DNA of 64,000 bases from Novosphingobium sp. PhB165 (GCF_004341845.1 NZ_SLVB01000002.1:1-64000), one strand, 5' to 3'. Shown: positions 18,820 through 29,424, numbered from the stretch's first letter. Notes: generated from the sequence alone by a model not told the origin. Made by a program: numbers and translations.

Positions 18820-19647
18820 ATGCCAGAGCAGACTTTTTTCATCACAGGCGCCAACTCCGGTTTCGGTTTCGCCATTGCGCAAGCCGCGCTGGCGGCCGGT
18901 CACCGGGTGATTGGCTCGGTCCGCTCGCACGAGGCCGGGGCATCGCTGCGGGAGCGTTTGCCGGACGCGCGCGTGGTCCTGTGCGATGTCACCGATTTCG
19001 AGCGTATTCCCGCGATCGTCGCGGAAGCCGAGCAAGAGCATGGCCCGGTCGACGTGCTGATCAACAACGCCGGCTATGGACACGAAGGGATACTGGAGGA
19101 ATCGCCGCTTGAGGAAATGCGCCGCCAGTTCGATGTGAATGTCTTCGGTGCGGTCGCTGTCGCCAAGGCGTTCCTGCCGCGCTTCCGCAAGCGCCGCCGC
19201 GGGTTCATCGTGAACGTGACATCGATGGGCGGCATGATCACGATGCCAGGAATAGGCTACTACTGCGGCAGCAAGTTTGCGCTGCAGGGTATTTCGGATG
19301 TCATGCGTGCGGAAATGGCGCCTTTCGGAGTGCACGTGACGACGCTGTGTCCCGGCTCGTTTCGTACCGACTGGGCCGGGCGCTCGATGGTCAGGACCGT
19401 TCGCTCGATTGCCGACTACGACGCGCTATTCGACCCGATCAGGACAGCGCGGCACGAGAAAGATGGCAAGCAACTGGGCGATCCCGCGAAGCTTGCCGCG
19501 GCAGTGCTTGCGCTTGTCGCGTCGGACGCTCCGCCGCCGCAACTGCTGCTGGGCAGCGATGCATTGCGCCTGGTTCGCGAGCGCATGGACAGGATGGAGC
19601 GCGAGATTGCGGATTGGGAGGAGTTGACCCGATCTACAAACGGCTGA
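18820..19647 (+). CDS. short-chain dehydrogenase/reductase
   Basis: A 275-residue SDR of the 17-beta-hydroxysteroid-dehydrogenase/retinol-dehydrogenase-like type. It has TGANSGFGF in the cofactor site, LINNAGYG, Ser in VTSMGG and Tyr-x3-Lys in YYCGSKFAL. The C-terminal 60 residues (after FRTDWAGRSM) are longer than in FabG-like enzymes. It is divergent from the AraC gene at 17818, presumably its regulator. A convergent radical SAM gene ends 65 bp beyond its stop. Confidence 0.9.
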   Translation: MPEQTFFITGANSGFGFAIAQAALAAGHRVIGSVRSHEAGASLRERLPDARVVLCDVTDFERIPAIVAEAEQEHGPVDVLINNAGYGHEGILEESPLEEMRRQFDVNVFGAVAVAKAFLPRFRKRRRGFIVNVTSMGGMITMPGIGYYCGSKFALQGISDVMRAEMAPFGVHVTTLCPGSFRTDWAGRSMVRTVRSIADYDALFDPIRTARHEKDGKQLGDPAKLAAAVLALVASDAPPPQLLLGSDALRLVRERMDRMEREIADWEELTRSTNG

Positions 19648-19712
19648 TGGAAATCGGCACAACCAATTGCTCTGTGCCTCCGCCTGCCCTTGCGATGCCG
19701 ACACAGCGGCGA

Positions 19713-20837
19713 TCACGGCGTGCGCACGGCCTTGCCCTTCCTCAGCCCGAGCTTAACGATCAATCCTGCCTCCGCCATCGTCGTCCCGAGCGATTGCGCG
19801 ACGGCGCGGTTCAACAAAGTTCGCGCCGCCTGCATGGGCTTCCACTCCGCAAGTGCTCTGCCCGCCGCATCGACCGCCACCCCGGCGTGCATCAATGTGC
19901 TCGTATCGCGATAGCAGGACATGATGCAGGCCGTGCACGGGCTGCGATCGTCGGGCATGTGATCGAACTCGAACACCGATCCCAGCGGAGCATGCCAAGC
20001 CTCACACCGCCAGATGTCGAGGTTCCAGTCCATGTAGAAATACTTGAACCCGCCGACGCAGGCGAACCTTTCCGGCTTTCCCATTACATGGCGCTGGATA
20101 TCCCGGACCGACGCTGTGGGATTGAGGACGGGGAAGCGCTTCTTGACCTCCAAGATCGCATCGAGCGCGGCGAGCAGTTCCGCCTCGCTGTAATCCACCA
20201 GGTCGCTGTCTTCATCATAGACCAGGCTGCTTGAACCGAACGGATCCTTGCGCGGATAGGAGAACGTGACCGCGTCGAACCCCAGCTGGCGCAGGGTGTC
20301 GGGAAGCGCAGCGAAATCGACCAGCTTGTTGACGGTGACCGAGGCCATCACCGGCACGCCCCTGGCCTTGAGTTGCACGATACCGCGCGCGATCCGGTCG
20401 GTCAGGTTGCGCAGGCCCCGATTGGCCTCGTGCGCGGCAAGATCATGGCTGTCGATCGAGACCAGCAGATTTTGCAATCCCGCCTTGGCCAGCGCTTCCG
20501 CCTTCTCGGGTAGTTTCCAGCCATTGGTGATGAGGCTGGGCTTCATCCCGATGGCGCGGGCAGCCGCCACCATCTCGATCATGCGGGGGTGAAGCAGCGG
20601 CTCGCCGCCCTGGAAGTTGATATAGGCAATTCCGCGCCGTTTCAGGATTGGCAGCGCGCGCAGCACGCCGTCCGCATCGACGAACCGGCGCGGCACCCGC
20701 TTCATCTTCGAGCGCGCAAAGCCGCAGAAGCTGCAATCGGCATTGCAATAGTCGGTTACCGACAGGTCGACGATGCCCGGAATGAAGCGCGCGCCGGGGC
20801 GGACCGGCTCGGGCGAGAGGGTGGCGGGAGCGTCCAT
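19713..20837 (-). CDS. radical SAM protein with SPASM-like C-terminus, partner of HpnJ
   Basis: A 374-residue radical SAM enzyme. The 4Fe-4S motif is Cys31-x3-Cys35-x2-Cys38 (YCNADCSFCGF), and the SAM-contact segment is YINFQGGEPLLHP. The C-terminal third has further cysteines (FACVGG, WRCEAW, CTACIMSC) arranged like a SPASM or twitch auxiliary cluster site. It starts 3 bp after the HpnJ stop, so the genes are co-transcribed. It lacks the start and DUF3463 features of HpnH. I infer a role in modifying the hopanoid side chain or its sugar, but no function is established for it from sequence. Confidence 0.85.
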   Translation of the reverse strand: MDAPATLSPEPVRPGARFIPGIVDLSVTDYCNADCSFCGFARSKMKRVPRRFVDADGVLRALPILKRRGIAYINFQGGEPLLHPRMIEMVAAARAIGMKPSLITNGWKLPEKAEALAKAGLQNLLVSIDSHDLAAHEANRGLRNLTDRIARGIVQLKARGVPVMASVTVNKLVDFAALPDTLRQLGFDAVTFSYPRKDPFGSSSLVYDEDSDLVDYSEAELLAALDAILEVKKRFPVLNPTASVRDIQRHVMGKPERFACVGGFKYFYMDWNLDIWRCEAWHAPLGSVFEFDHMPDDRSPCTACIMSCYRDTSTLMHAGVAVDAAGRALAEWKPMQAARTLLNRAVAQSLGTTMAEAGLIVKLGLRKGKAVRTP

Positions 20838-20840
20838 GGC

Positions 20841-22268
20841 TCAGGCCGTCCTCTTGCGCTCGCGCAGGAAGTCGAAGAATTCCACCCCCTCGCGCAAGCG
20901 GCGTTTCATCATGTCGAAGTCCCGCACCATCTCGCCCACCAGCGAGGCGATCTTGCCCGAGCGGAAATAGAACTTCCTGTAAAACTCCTCGACCGAGTGA
21001 AAGATCTCCCGATGCTCCAGATGCGGATAGTGCAGCGGTGCGATCTGCACGCCGTGCGCATCCACCAGCTCGGCATTGTCGGTGTCGAGCCAACCATTCT
21101 CCAATGCCTGGTTGTACAGGAAAGTGCCGGGATAGGGCGCCGCAAGGCTTACCTGGATAGTATGGGGATTGATCCGCCGGGCCCACTCGATAGTCTGCTG
21201 GATCGTCTCCCGCGTCTCGCCGGGCAGACCCAGGATGAAAGTGCCGTGGATCGTGATGCCGAGGGCGTGGCAGTCACGCGTAAACTTCTCCGCGACCTCG
21301 ATCCGCATGCCTTTCTTGATATTATGGAGGATCTGCTGGTTGCCGCTTTCATAGCCGACGAGCAGCAGCCTCAAACCATTGTCCTTCAATATCTTCAGCG
21401 TCTCGTACGGAACGTTGGCCTTGGCATTGCACGACCAGGTGACGCCGAGCTTGCCCAATTCGCGCGCGATCGCCTCGGCGCGCGGTGCGTCGTCGGTGAA
21501 CGTGTCGTCGTCGAAGAAGAACTCTTTCACTTGCGGGAAGGCCTTTTGCGCCCAACGTATCTCCTCGATCACATGCCCGACCGAGCGGGTGCGATAGCGA
21601 TGGCCGCCCACGGTCTGCGGCCAGAGGCAGAAGGTGCACCGGCTTTTGCAGCCGCGGCCGGTATAGAGTGAAATATAGGGGTGCTTGAGGTAGCCGATGA
21701 AGTAATCTTCGATGTGCAGGTCGCGTTTGTAGACTGGCGTCACGAAGGGAAGGTCGTCCATCGTTTCCAGCATCGGCCGGTCTTCGTTGTGGACGATGGT
21801 GCCGTTCTGAAGCCAGGACAGGCCCTTGATCGCGTTCCAGTCGCGTCCTTGGGCAACTTCCTTGATCGTGAAATCAAACTCGTTGCGCGCGACGAAATCG
21901 ACGGCACCGCCTGCATCGCGCAGGCTCTTCTCCGCCTCTACCGCCACTTTGGCGCCGATGAAGCCGACTTTGAGCGAGGGCACCAGATCCTTGAGCGCGC
22001 GCGCCGTCGCCACGTCCGACGCAAAGCTCGGCACCGAGGTATGGATGATGACCAAGTCCGCGCCGCGCGCTTCGGCAAGGACGCTATCCAACTTGAGCCG
22101 GGCGGGAGGCGCATCGATCAGCTTGCTGTCATCGACCAGCGCTGCCGGTTGCGCCAGCCATGTCGGATACCAGAAGCTGCGAATTTCGCGCTTTGCCTGA
22201 TATCGCGAACCTGCGCCGCCATCGAAACCATCGAAGGACGGCGCTTGAAGGAATAGGGCGCGTGCCAT
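20841..22268 (-). CDS. hpnJ: hopanoid biosynthesis radical SAM protein HpnJ
   Basis: A 475-residue B12-binding-type radical SAM protein. FLQAPSFDGFDGGAGSRYQA at the start and FWYPTWLAQPAALV are HpnJ signatures. An N-terminal cobalamin-binding-like domain (about 1-190) is followed by the radical SAM barrel with GCKSRCTFC at about residues 204-211. HpnJ is linked to forming the cyclitol ring on bacteriohopanetetrol. ATG 22268 has GGAGG upstream. No squalene-hopene cyclase or other hpn gene is in this window; the only partner is the second radical SAM gene 3 bp downstream. Confidence 0.9.
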   Translation of the reverse strand: MARALFLQAPSFDGFDGGAGSRYQAKREIRSFWYPTWLAQPAALVDDSKLIDAPPARLKLDSVLAEARGADLVIIHTSVPSFASDVATARALKDLVPSLKVGFIGAKVAVEAEKSLRDAGGAVDFVARNEFDFTIKEVAQGRDWNAIKGLSWLQNGTIVHNEDRPMLETMDDLPFVTPVYKRDLHIEDYFIGYLKHPYISLYTGRGCKSRCTFCLWPQTVGGHRYRTRSVGHVIEEIRWAQKAFPQVKEFFFDDDTFTDDAPRAEAIARELGKLGVTWSCNAKANVPYETLKILKDNGLRLLLVGYESGNQQILHNIKKGMRIEVAEKFTRDCHALGITIHGTFILGLPGETRETIQQTIEWARRINPHTIQVSLAAPYPGTFLYNQALENGWLDTDNAELVDAHGVQIAPLHYPHLEHREIFHSVEEFYRKFYFRSGKIASLVGEMVRDFDMMKRRLREGVEFFDFLRERKRTA

Positions 22269-22767
22269 GTGCCACCTCCACATTCGCTCCCTCGACCGTG
22301 CAAGATACCGTTACCACCGCGGGGACGGCAATATGGGATACTTATCGGTGGGATTATTGGTTCTTTTAACGCGATAAGCGGTGACGAAATCAGACCGCAG
22401 CAGGAGGCCTGCCACACGAGGAGATTGGCCCGGATTGCTTCGAGGTGAACGAAGCCTAGGGGAAAAGGAGCGCCGATTTAACCGAAGGACGGGAAAGACA
22501 TCGTCTACCACTACGATCTGTTCGGTCAGCAATTGGATCGCAGTCAGTATTTATTCGTGTTCTAGGCGCAGGAGATAGCTGATGGGGGCGAATTTGAGCG
22601 CATGCGTGCTCTGGTATGTCATTCAAAGTATTTTTTCAGCATCGCTCCTGATCCCCTTATTATATCCCGGATGCGTGCCTATATACCGTTCATCGCGGAT
22701 GGGTTCTCTGTAGGCACCCGCGACTGAGAGACCGATTGCGCTCCCGCTTACGACGTGGAGCCATTTT
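22269..22767. other. largely non-coding gap between hpnJ and small-protein genes
   Basis: About 500 bp. It must carry the hpnJ promoter (leftward). A start-less open stretch at 22482-22565 looks like decayed coding sequence, and one very small hydrophobic frame lies at 22582-22713. The part 22620-22690 is AT-rich and could hold the promoter of the small genes to its right. Confidence 0.45.
22582..22713 (+). CDS. possible 43-residue hydrophobic peptide
   Basis: An ATG preceded by CAGGAG (10 bases upstream) opens a 43-codon frame. The peptide has one hydrophobic stretch (CVLWYVIQSIFSASLLIPLL), long enough for a membrane helix. I know no homologue. The frame lies in an AT-rich gap where chance hydrophobic frames are common, so it is a weak call. 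Confidence 0.22.
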   Translation: MGANLSACVLWYVIQSIFSASLLIPLLYPGCVPIYRSSRMGSL

Positions 22768-23007
22768 TTGGACCTCAATCGGCTATACTTCGCGCACCAG
22801 CTTGCATCGATGCGAGCGGATTCGGCCATCGATGCCGCAGTGCGCACGAAACACCGGCAACTCGCTCAAAACTGGGGACACCAAATCGAAGATTACCAGC
22901 TCAGGCTCGGTGCGGCCGCCGCGTGCAGTTGGACTGCACTGCGCGCCGCGGCGCTCCTCCATTCGCGCCCCGGAAATGCATCCAATCCGATCTCAAAGGA
23001 TCAATAA
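22768..23007 (+). CDS. small sphingomonad-type protein of unknown function
   Basis: A 79-residue soluble protein beginning MDLNRLYFAHQLASMRADSA. I recall similar short proteins in Sphingomonadaceae, without a known role. The start is TTG at 22768, with GTGGAG 8 bases upstream; no ATG gives this N-terminus. The first half is helical and charged, the last 25 residues less ordered. Its TAA (23005-23007) is directly followed by the ATG of the next small gene, so the two are co-transcribed. Confidence 0.65.
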   Translation: MDLNRLYFAHQLASMRADSAIDAAVRTKHRQLAQNWGHQIEDYQLRLGAAAACSWTALRAAALLHSRPGNASNPISKDQ

Positions 23008-23136
23008 ATGGCAAAGAGCCAGAAAAAGAGCAGCAGGGAAATCCGCAAGCCCAAGAAGCCTGCTCCCCCTAAGCCGAACGCATCCAATCCGTCGGCAAAG
23101 GGTCCCATATCGCTTCAGCCTGAAAAGCGATCCTAG
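23008..23136 (+). CDS. 42-residue basic small protein
   Basis: A very short frame, MAKSQKKSSREIRKPKKPAP to EKRS, rich in Lys, Arg, Ser and Pro and probably disordered. Short alphaproteobacterial proteins with the same MAK-QK-S-RE-RKPKK opening exist, which supports it as real. AAAGGA lies 9 bases before the ATG, and the ATG touches the stop of the preceding gene. A role in nucleic-acid or ribosome contact would fit its charge but is only a guess. Confidence 0.65.
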   Translation: MAKSQKKSSREIRKPKKPAPPKPNASNPSAKGPISLQPEKRS

Positions 23137-23282
23137 GCCATCCTCCCACGCAGATCGGCAACCGCGTATGTGGGCCGGTCTCCGATTGAGAGTTTCGCCA
23201 GGCCGGCGCTTACCAAGTGGGGCATCGCGATGCTTCGCTTGTGCCTTCCCCCGTATCCTGTGACAATTTTGGGACTGCCGCT

Positions 23283-23507
23283 ATGAGCCGAGCTATGAAT
23301 CTGACTCTCGACGAAGCCGAAGTAGTGGCCCTTTGCGAGAAATTTGCCGTTACCATCAGCGTGACCGAACCGCTTCCGACCGGAGGTACGCACCTGGTGT
23401 GCGTTCGGGAGGAAGGCGCCGAACTGATGCGTGTAAAATTCAAGAACCACCTCGTGGCAGGGCCCGTGCGACGGTTTCCCTTCTATCGTGACAGAGGGCC
23501 CTGGTAG
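23283..23507 (+). CDS. small hypothetical protein
   Basis: A 74-residue protein starting MSRAMNLTLDEAEVVALCEK. The middle reads VTEPLPTGGTHLVCVREEGA, and the end is FKNHLVAGPVRRFPFYRDRG. The alternating hydrophobic pattern suggests a compact alpha/beta fold. No domain is recognised. ATG 23283 is chosen; 23295 is an in-frame alternative, and an upstream extension to 23217 does not look coding. It lies between the small-protein pair and groES, with its own transcription unit probable. Confidence 0.6.
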   Translation: MSRAMNLTLDEAEVVALCEKFAVTISVTEPLPTGGTHLVCVREEGAELMRVKFKNHLVAGPVRRFPFYRDRGPW

Positions 23508-23565
23508 TTCGGTAAGAACGTCCGCGCGATCTGCGCGTCCCGACCGGGACTGGCGGGCGCGCGCC

Positions 23566-23593
23566 CTTGAATCGCCGCATGTACTGCCCATAT
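23566..23593 (+). promoter_or_regulatory. RpoH-like heat-shock promoter of groESL
   Basis: CTTGAA at 23566-23571 and CCCATAT at 23587-23593 match the -35 and -10 elements of sigma-32/RpoH promoters (CTTG, then 17 bases, then C-Y-T-A-T-N-T, one mismatch). Transcription would start just before the CIRCE element, about 100 bp upstream of groES. Confidence 0.6.
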
Positions 23594-23600
23594 GCTGGCA

Positions 23601-23627
23601 TTGGCACTCTTTGGTAAAGACTGCCAA
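23601..23627. promoter_or_regulatory. CIRCE operator for HrcA
   Basis: TTGGCACTC, nine bases, then GACTGCCAA. The consensus is TTAGCACTC-N9-GAGTGCTAA; both half-sites fit with few changes and the spacer is exactly 9. HrcA bound here would repress groESL until heat shock. hrcA itself is not in the window. Confidence 0.75.
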
Positions 23628-23700
23628 TCGCAAGGCGTAGCGCTGGCTCCACTTGTGAAAGCGACGCCCTCGTCGCGGCCCAGCGACAGGATCGCTCCCC

Positions 23701-23988
23701 ATGACATTTCGCCCTTTGCACGACCGCGTTCTCGTGCGCCGGCTCGAAGCGCCCGAGAAGACCTCCGGCGGCATCATCATTCCCGACAATGCGCGGGAAA
23801 AGCCCCAGGAGGGTGAAGTCGTCGCCGTGGGCGCGGGCACGCTCGCGGAAAACGGCGATGTCATCGCTCTGGACGTCAAGGCCGGTGACAGAATTCTGTT
23901 CGGCAAATGGTCCGGCACCGAGATCAAGATCGAAGGCGAGGATCTGATCATCATGAAGGACAGCGACGTGCTCGGCATCCTGGACTGA
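23701..23988 (+). CDS. groES: co-chaperonin GroES
   Basis: A 95-residue 10-kDa co-chaperonin. [16 protein letters not shown] is the standard first strand, [21 protein letters not shown] is split by the mobile loop that contacts GroEL, and [16 protein letters not shown] and VLGILD close the barrel. Seven copies cap the GroEL ring. It is the first gene of the groESL operon, controlled by an RpoH-like promoter and a CIRCE site upstream; groEL follows after 61 bp. Confidence 0.97.
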   Translation: MTFRPLHDRVLVRRLEAPEKTSGGIIIPDNAREKPQEGEVVAVGAGTLAENGDVIALDVKAGDRILFGKWSGTEIKIEGEDLIIMKDSDVLGILD

Positions 23989-24037
23989 GTTGTTTGCGGG
24001 CCGGCGCTTCCGGCGAAGCCAAACATCTCCATCTTGA

Positions 24038-25651
<1,614 letters not shown>

Positions 25652-25672
25652 TCGACATCGTTCGAAGAAGTG

Positions 25673-25723
25673 CTGCCTTCAGGCCACCGGTTTTGCTCTG
25701 GGTGTACTGAAGGCAGGCTTTTT
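25673..25723 (+). terminator. Rho-independent terminator of groESL
   Basis: CTGCCTTCAG (25673-25682) pairs perfectly with CTGAAGGCAG (25707-25716), followed by GC and TTTTT at 25719-25723. It lies 21 bp after the groEL stop, before a convergent LysR gene. Confidence 0.8.
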
Positions 25724-25852
25724 GATCGCCTGAGTGACCCTTGTTCCGTGCTTTCTCCGGGTTTTCGCAGGCGCCATCCACACGCTGTTCGGCAATCGCT
25801 TCGATGCCCCGGTTCTCGCTTCCGTGAACTGGGCGGTTGTCTCGTCGGATCT

Positions 25853-26737
25853 TCAACTGGCGGCAATCTCAGGCTTGACCGTCTCGAACAGGCGCTTGAT
25901 TTCACCGATCACGAACGTGAGGGCAGGTGAGGGGGCCCCATAGCTGCGCCGCACGAGCACGGCCGAGAGGGGCTCGTGCGCCTGCTCGTCCAGTTCGAGC
26001 GCGACGATATGGCCTTGCGCGATTTCGCTTTCGACAACTTTGGGTGATGCGAACCAGACGAGGTCCGTCTGCTTTACCACTTCGCCGACGATATGGTCGT
26101 TGTTGCAGACGAACAGGCCTGCGTGGCCGGACGGCATGGGAATGCGCGAGCCACAGGCAACCGTGAAGCGGTAGATATCGTCAGCGCATAGCGCCTGCCC
26201 GGCCAATGGATGGTCCCGTCGCACCAGGATGCCGCGATCGAGATTGCACAACGATTCCACCATCAGGTCGGCGGCATCCATGTTGAAATCCGTAATCAGT
26301 GCCGCGTCCACGCGATCGGCGCGGACATCTTCCAGCAGTTGTTCGGATGAGCGGATCTCGACCTGTAAATCCAGCCGAGGCCGGGAATTCAGGACAGATG
26401 CCGCCAGCTTCGCAAGAAAGATACTGGCAGGCTGCGGGCCGACGCCGAGCTTGACCCTGCCTGCCTCGCCGCGCCCGTAAATCCGAAGATTGTTTTCCAA
26501 TTCGCGTGCATGCGCGATCAGCTCCCGCATCTCGGCAAGGATGGTTGTGCCCTGGCCGGTTATCGATACGCCGCTGCGCCCGCGTTCGAATATCGTCACT
26601 CCGAATTGCTGCTCGGTGCGGGCGATGCTGCGGCTGAGCGCAGGCTGCGTCAGCCGCAATGCCCGGGCGGCCTTGGAAAAGCTGAGGCAATCGGCAACGG
26701 CGATCACGTGGCGCAGTTTGGTCAGATCGACATCCAT
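25853..26737 (-). CDS. LysR-family transcriptional regulator
   Basis: A 294-residue regulator. The helix-turn-helix region is LSFSKAARALRLTQPALSRS, followed by the linker helix and a substrate-binding-like domain with EIRSSEQLLEDVRADRVDAA. Of two nearby starts, ATG 26737 (MDVDLTKLRHVIAVAD) fits the family best. It is divergent from an arylsulfatase gene (26969), the likely target, with a small palindrome at 26767-26784 between them. The effector may be a sulfated or aromatic compound; this is a guess from context. Confidence 0.9.
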   Translation of the reverse strand: MDVDLTKLRHVIAVADCLSFSKAARALRLTQPALSRSIARTEQQFGVTIFERGRSGVSITGQGTTILAEMRELIAHARELENNLRIYGRGEAGRVKLGVGPQPASIFLAKLAASVLNSRPRLDLQVEIRSSEQLLEDVRADRVDAALITDFNMDAADLMVESLCNLDRGILVRRDHPLAGQALCADDIYRFTVACGSRIPMPSGHAGLFVCNNDHIVGEVVKQTDLVWFASPKVVESEIAQGHIVALELDEQAHEPLSAVLVRRSYGAPSPALTFVIGEIKRLFETVKPEIAAS

Positions 26738-26766
26738 TACCACGGGTTATCAATTTGGCATTCCTT

Positions 26767-26784
26767 ATGCATTAGAAATTGCAT
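26767..26784. promoter_or_regulatory. possible LysR box between LysR and sulfatase genes
   Basis: ATGCA, eight bases, TGCAT. LysR proteins bind interrupted dyads of this size in divergent promoters, and this lies 30 bp from the LysR start. The short arms leave room for chance. Confidence 0.35.
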
Positions 26785-26968
26785 CCCGCTCTGCTAGTTG
26801 TGGGGCACCGCGCACCGGTCCACCGGAGACGCGTTCGCCTTTTCTCGCATTCCAGCATCCGGCCATTCGTCCGGCATCCGGTCGCGCTTGGCCGCGCCTC
26901 GGCGTGAGCCGTAGTCGCTTGCGCCCTTGGCACGCACCGGACCCGCGAACGCCTTCAGGGGAGCAACC

Positions 26969-29293
26969 ATGATCCTTCGCCGCCGCCTCTTGCTAACCGC
27001 TTCGCTAACCGTGGCGGGCCTGACACCCGTGACGGGCGCCTGGGCGCAATCCGCGCCGTCTCCAATTCCCGGTACGCCCGTGCCTGCTTCGTCTGTTCCG
27101 GTCACAGCCTCGACGCTTGTCCAGAAGCCGGCGCCAAAGGGCGCGCCCAATATCCTGATCGTGCTGTTGGACGATGTCGGATTCGGAGCGGCCTCGACAT
27201 TTGGCGGGCCGGCGCAGACTACCGCGCTCGATGCGCTTGCGCACGATGGCCTGCGATTCAATCGCTTCCATACCGCAGGCATCTGTTCGCCGAGCCGCGC
27301 AGCGCTGCTGACGGGGCGAAACCCCCATGCCACAGGCATCGGCGCGGTCATGAATACGGCCGACGGGCGCCCAGGCTATACCGGCTATCACGGCAAGGAC
27401 ACCGCGACGATTGCCGAAATCCTCCGCGAGAACGGCTACAGTACGGCGGCATTCGGCAAGTGGCACCAGACGCCGGACTGGGAAATGTCACCCTCGGGCC
27501 CGTTCGACCGCTGGCCGACCGGCGAGGGATTCGAATCCTTCTACGGCTTCATCGGGGGTGAGACGAACGAGTTCGAGCCGACGCTGTTCAACGGGACGAC
27601 GCCCACCATGCGTCCGGCCGGCACGGGCTATCACCTGAGCGAAGACCTCGCCGCGCATTCCATCGACTGGTTGCGCCGCCAGCATTCGGTGACGCCCGAC
27701 AAGCCCTTCTTCCTCTATCTGGCGACGGGCGGCATTCATGCCCCGATCCAGGTACCGAAGCCATGGATCGATCGTTATCGCGGTCAGTTCGATCAGGGCT
27801 GGGACAAGCTGCGCGAGGAAATCTTCGCGCGCGAAAAGCGTCTTGGCGTCATTCCGAAAGACGCCAGGCTGACACCGCGTCCTGCCGAACTTCCGGCATG
27901 GGACAGTCTCAGCGCCGAGGAGAAGGCGTTCTCCTCACGGTTGATGGAAGCCTATGCCGCCTATCTTGCCCATACCGACGCGCAAGTCGGCAAGGTGGTT
28001 CAGGCATTGAAGGACAGCGGTCAGTACGACAACACCGTCATCGTCTATCTCGTGGGCGACAACGGCGCGAGCATGGAGGGGGGCACAGCGGGATCGCTCA
28101 GCTATCTGCGCGGCCTGATCGGATTTCCCGCACCGCCGGTCACCGATGCCCGGCTGGACGATATTGGCACGCGCAATGCCTATGCCCATGTCAATGCAGC
28201 CTGGGCCTGGGCCACGGACACACCGTTTCCGTGGGGCAAGTCGATGGCGGGGCATCTTGGCGCCATTCGCAATCCGATGGTCATTACCTGGCCGAATGGC
28301 ATCAAGGACAAAGGCGGGCTTCGCAGTCAGTTCGGGCACATCAACGATGTGGTCCCGACGCTTCTCGACATCGTTGGAATCGAGGCGCCGAAGAGCGTGG
28401 ATGGCATTGCGCAAAAGCCGATGAACGGCGTGAGCCTTCGCTATACGTTCGATGCGCCCAAAGCTGCCGAACGGCACAATACGCAGTACTTCGAGGTGTT
28501 CGGTCGCCGCTCCATCTATCATGACGGATGGTTCGCCATGGCCAACCACGGGCCCGTGCCCTGGAAAGTGGCACTTCAGGACACCGACCCGGCCAAGGAC
28601 GTGTGGCAGCTCTACGACCTGCGCAGCGACTTTTCGGAATCGACCGACCTTGCCGCCAAAGAGCCGGCCCGACTGGAGGACATGAAGCGGCTTTTCGAAC
28701 AGGAGGCGGCGGCCAACCAGGTCCTTCCGATATCCGGCCCAAAGCTGTTCGGGCGCGGTCTTCCCGATCTGGCGGCGGGCGTCAAACAGGCAACTTTCCA
28801 TGCCGGCGCGGTAGGAATACCTGAGACGGCCTTGCCCAAGGTTCAGAATCGTTCCTGGGGCATTTCGGCAACCTTGCGGACGGATCCGGCAGCTCAGGGC
28901 GTCGTCGCGGCGGTGGGGGGCGAGTCTGCCGGATGGACGATCTTCGTGGATGCCGGCCACCATGCGGTGTTCCGCTATCGCGCCTATGACCTGCAGACGC
29001 TCGACCTGCGAAGCGCGGCGCCGCTCTCCGCCGGGCAGCATCGGATCGATGTCGACATTGCCTACCAGGGGCAGGGCTTTGCAAACGGTGCGGATGTCAC
29101 GCTCAATATCGATGGGCACAGGGAGGATGCGGGCAAGCTGAGAATGACGTTGCCAACCTATTTTACCATCGATGAGACATTCGATGTCGGGATCGACCGC
29201 GGTTCTCCGGTGGGCGATTATCCTGCGGATGCGGCCCCCGGCTACGCCTTTGCAGGAGGCGCGATAGGCGAAGTTACAATCTCGCAGAAGTGA
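26969..29293 (+). CDS. arylsulfatase, type I (formylglycine)
   Basis: A 774-residue alkaline-phosphatase-superfamily sulfatase. MILRRRLLLTASLTVAGLT is a signal peptide with a Tat-like RRR start, so the enzyme is periplasmic. ILIVLLDDVGFG carries metal aspartates, and Cys106 in ICSPSRAALLTGRN is the residue converted to formylglycine. The sulfatase core ends near residue 590; the C-terminal 160 residues form an extra beta-rich domain. AGGGGAG precedes ATG 26969. It is divergent from a LysR gene and ends before a perfect hairpin. It cleaves a sulfate ester; the natural substrate is unknown. No formylglycine-generating enzyme is in the window. Confidence 0.93.
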   Translation: MILRRRLLLTASLTVAGLTPVTGAWAQSAPSPIPGTPVPASSVPVTASTLVQKPAPKGAPNILIVLLDDVGFGAASTFGGPAQTTALDALAHDGLRFNRFHTAGICSPSRAALLTGRNPHATGIGAVMNTADGRPGYTGYHGKDTATIAEILRENGYSTAAFGKWHQTPDWEMSPSGPFDRWPTGEGFESFYGFIGGETNEFEPTLFNGTTPTMRPAGTGYHLSEDLAAHSIDWLRRQHSVTPDKPFFLYLATGGIHAPIQVPKPWIDRYRGQFDQGWDKLREEIFAREKRLGVIPKDARLTPRPAELPAWDSLSAEEKAFSSRLMEAYAAYLAHTDAQVGKVVQALKDSGQYDNTVIVYLVGDNGASMEGGTAGSLSYLRGLIGFPAPPVTDARLDDIGTRNAYAHVNAAWAWATDTPFPWGKSMAGHLGAIRNPMVITWPNGIKDKGGLRSQFGHINDVVPTLLDIVGIEAPKSVDGIAQKPMNGVSLRYTFDAPKAAERHNTQYFEVFGRRSIYHDGWFAMANHGPVPWKVALQDTDPAKDVWQLYDLRSDFSESTDLAAKEPARLEDMKRLFEQEAAANQVLPISGPKLFGRGLPDLAAGVKQATFHAGAVGIPETALPKVQNRSWGISATLRTDPAAQGVVAAVGGESAGWTIFVDAGHHAVFRYRAYDLQTLDLRSAAPLSAGQHRIDVDIAYQGQGFANGADVTLNIDGHREDAGKLRMTLPTYFTIDETFDVGIDRGSPVGDYPADAAPGYAFAGGAIGEVTISQK

Positions 29294-29310
29294 ACATTGG
29301 CCTTGCAAAA

Positions 29311-29338
29311 GGGGCCGCCGCACCATGTCGGCGGCCCC
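29311..29338 (+). terminator. hairpin terminator after arylsulfatase
   Basis: GGGGCCGCCG (29311-29320) and CGGCGGCCCC (29329-29338) form a perfect 10-bp stem with an 8-base loop, 17 bp after the stop. Only a short GTT follows, so termination strength is uncertain. Confidence 0.6.
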
Positions 29339-29424
29339 GTTCCAGGAGCGGCGAACCAAGGGGCGAGTGATCGGGGCGCGCGTTGCTGCCGGTCCGAACA
29401 TCGAATGGTCTCGCGGTATCCGGG

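Noticed and set aside
22482..22565. A 27-codon open stretch reading KDGKDIVYHYDLFGQQLD.
   Set aside because: It looks protein-like but is preceded directly by a stop and has no start codon. At most it is a fossil of a lost gene.
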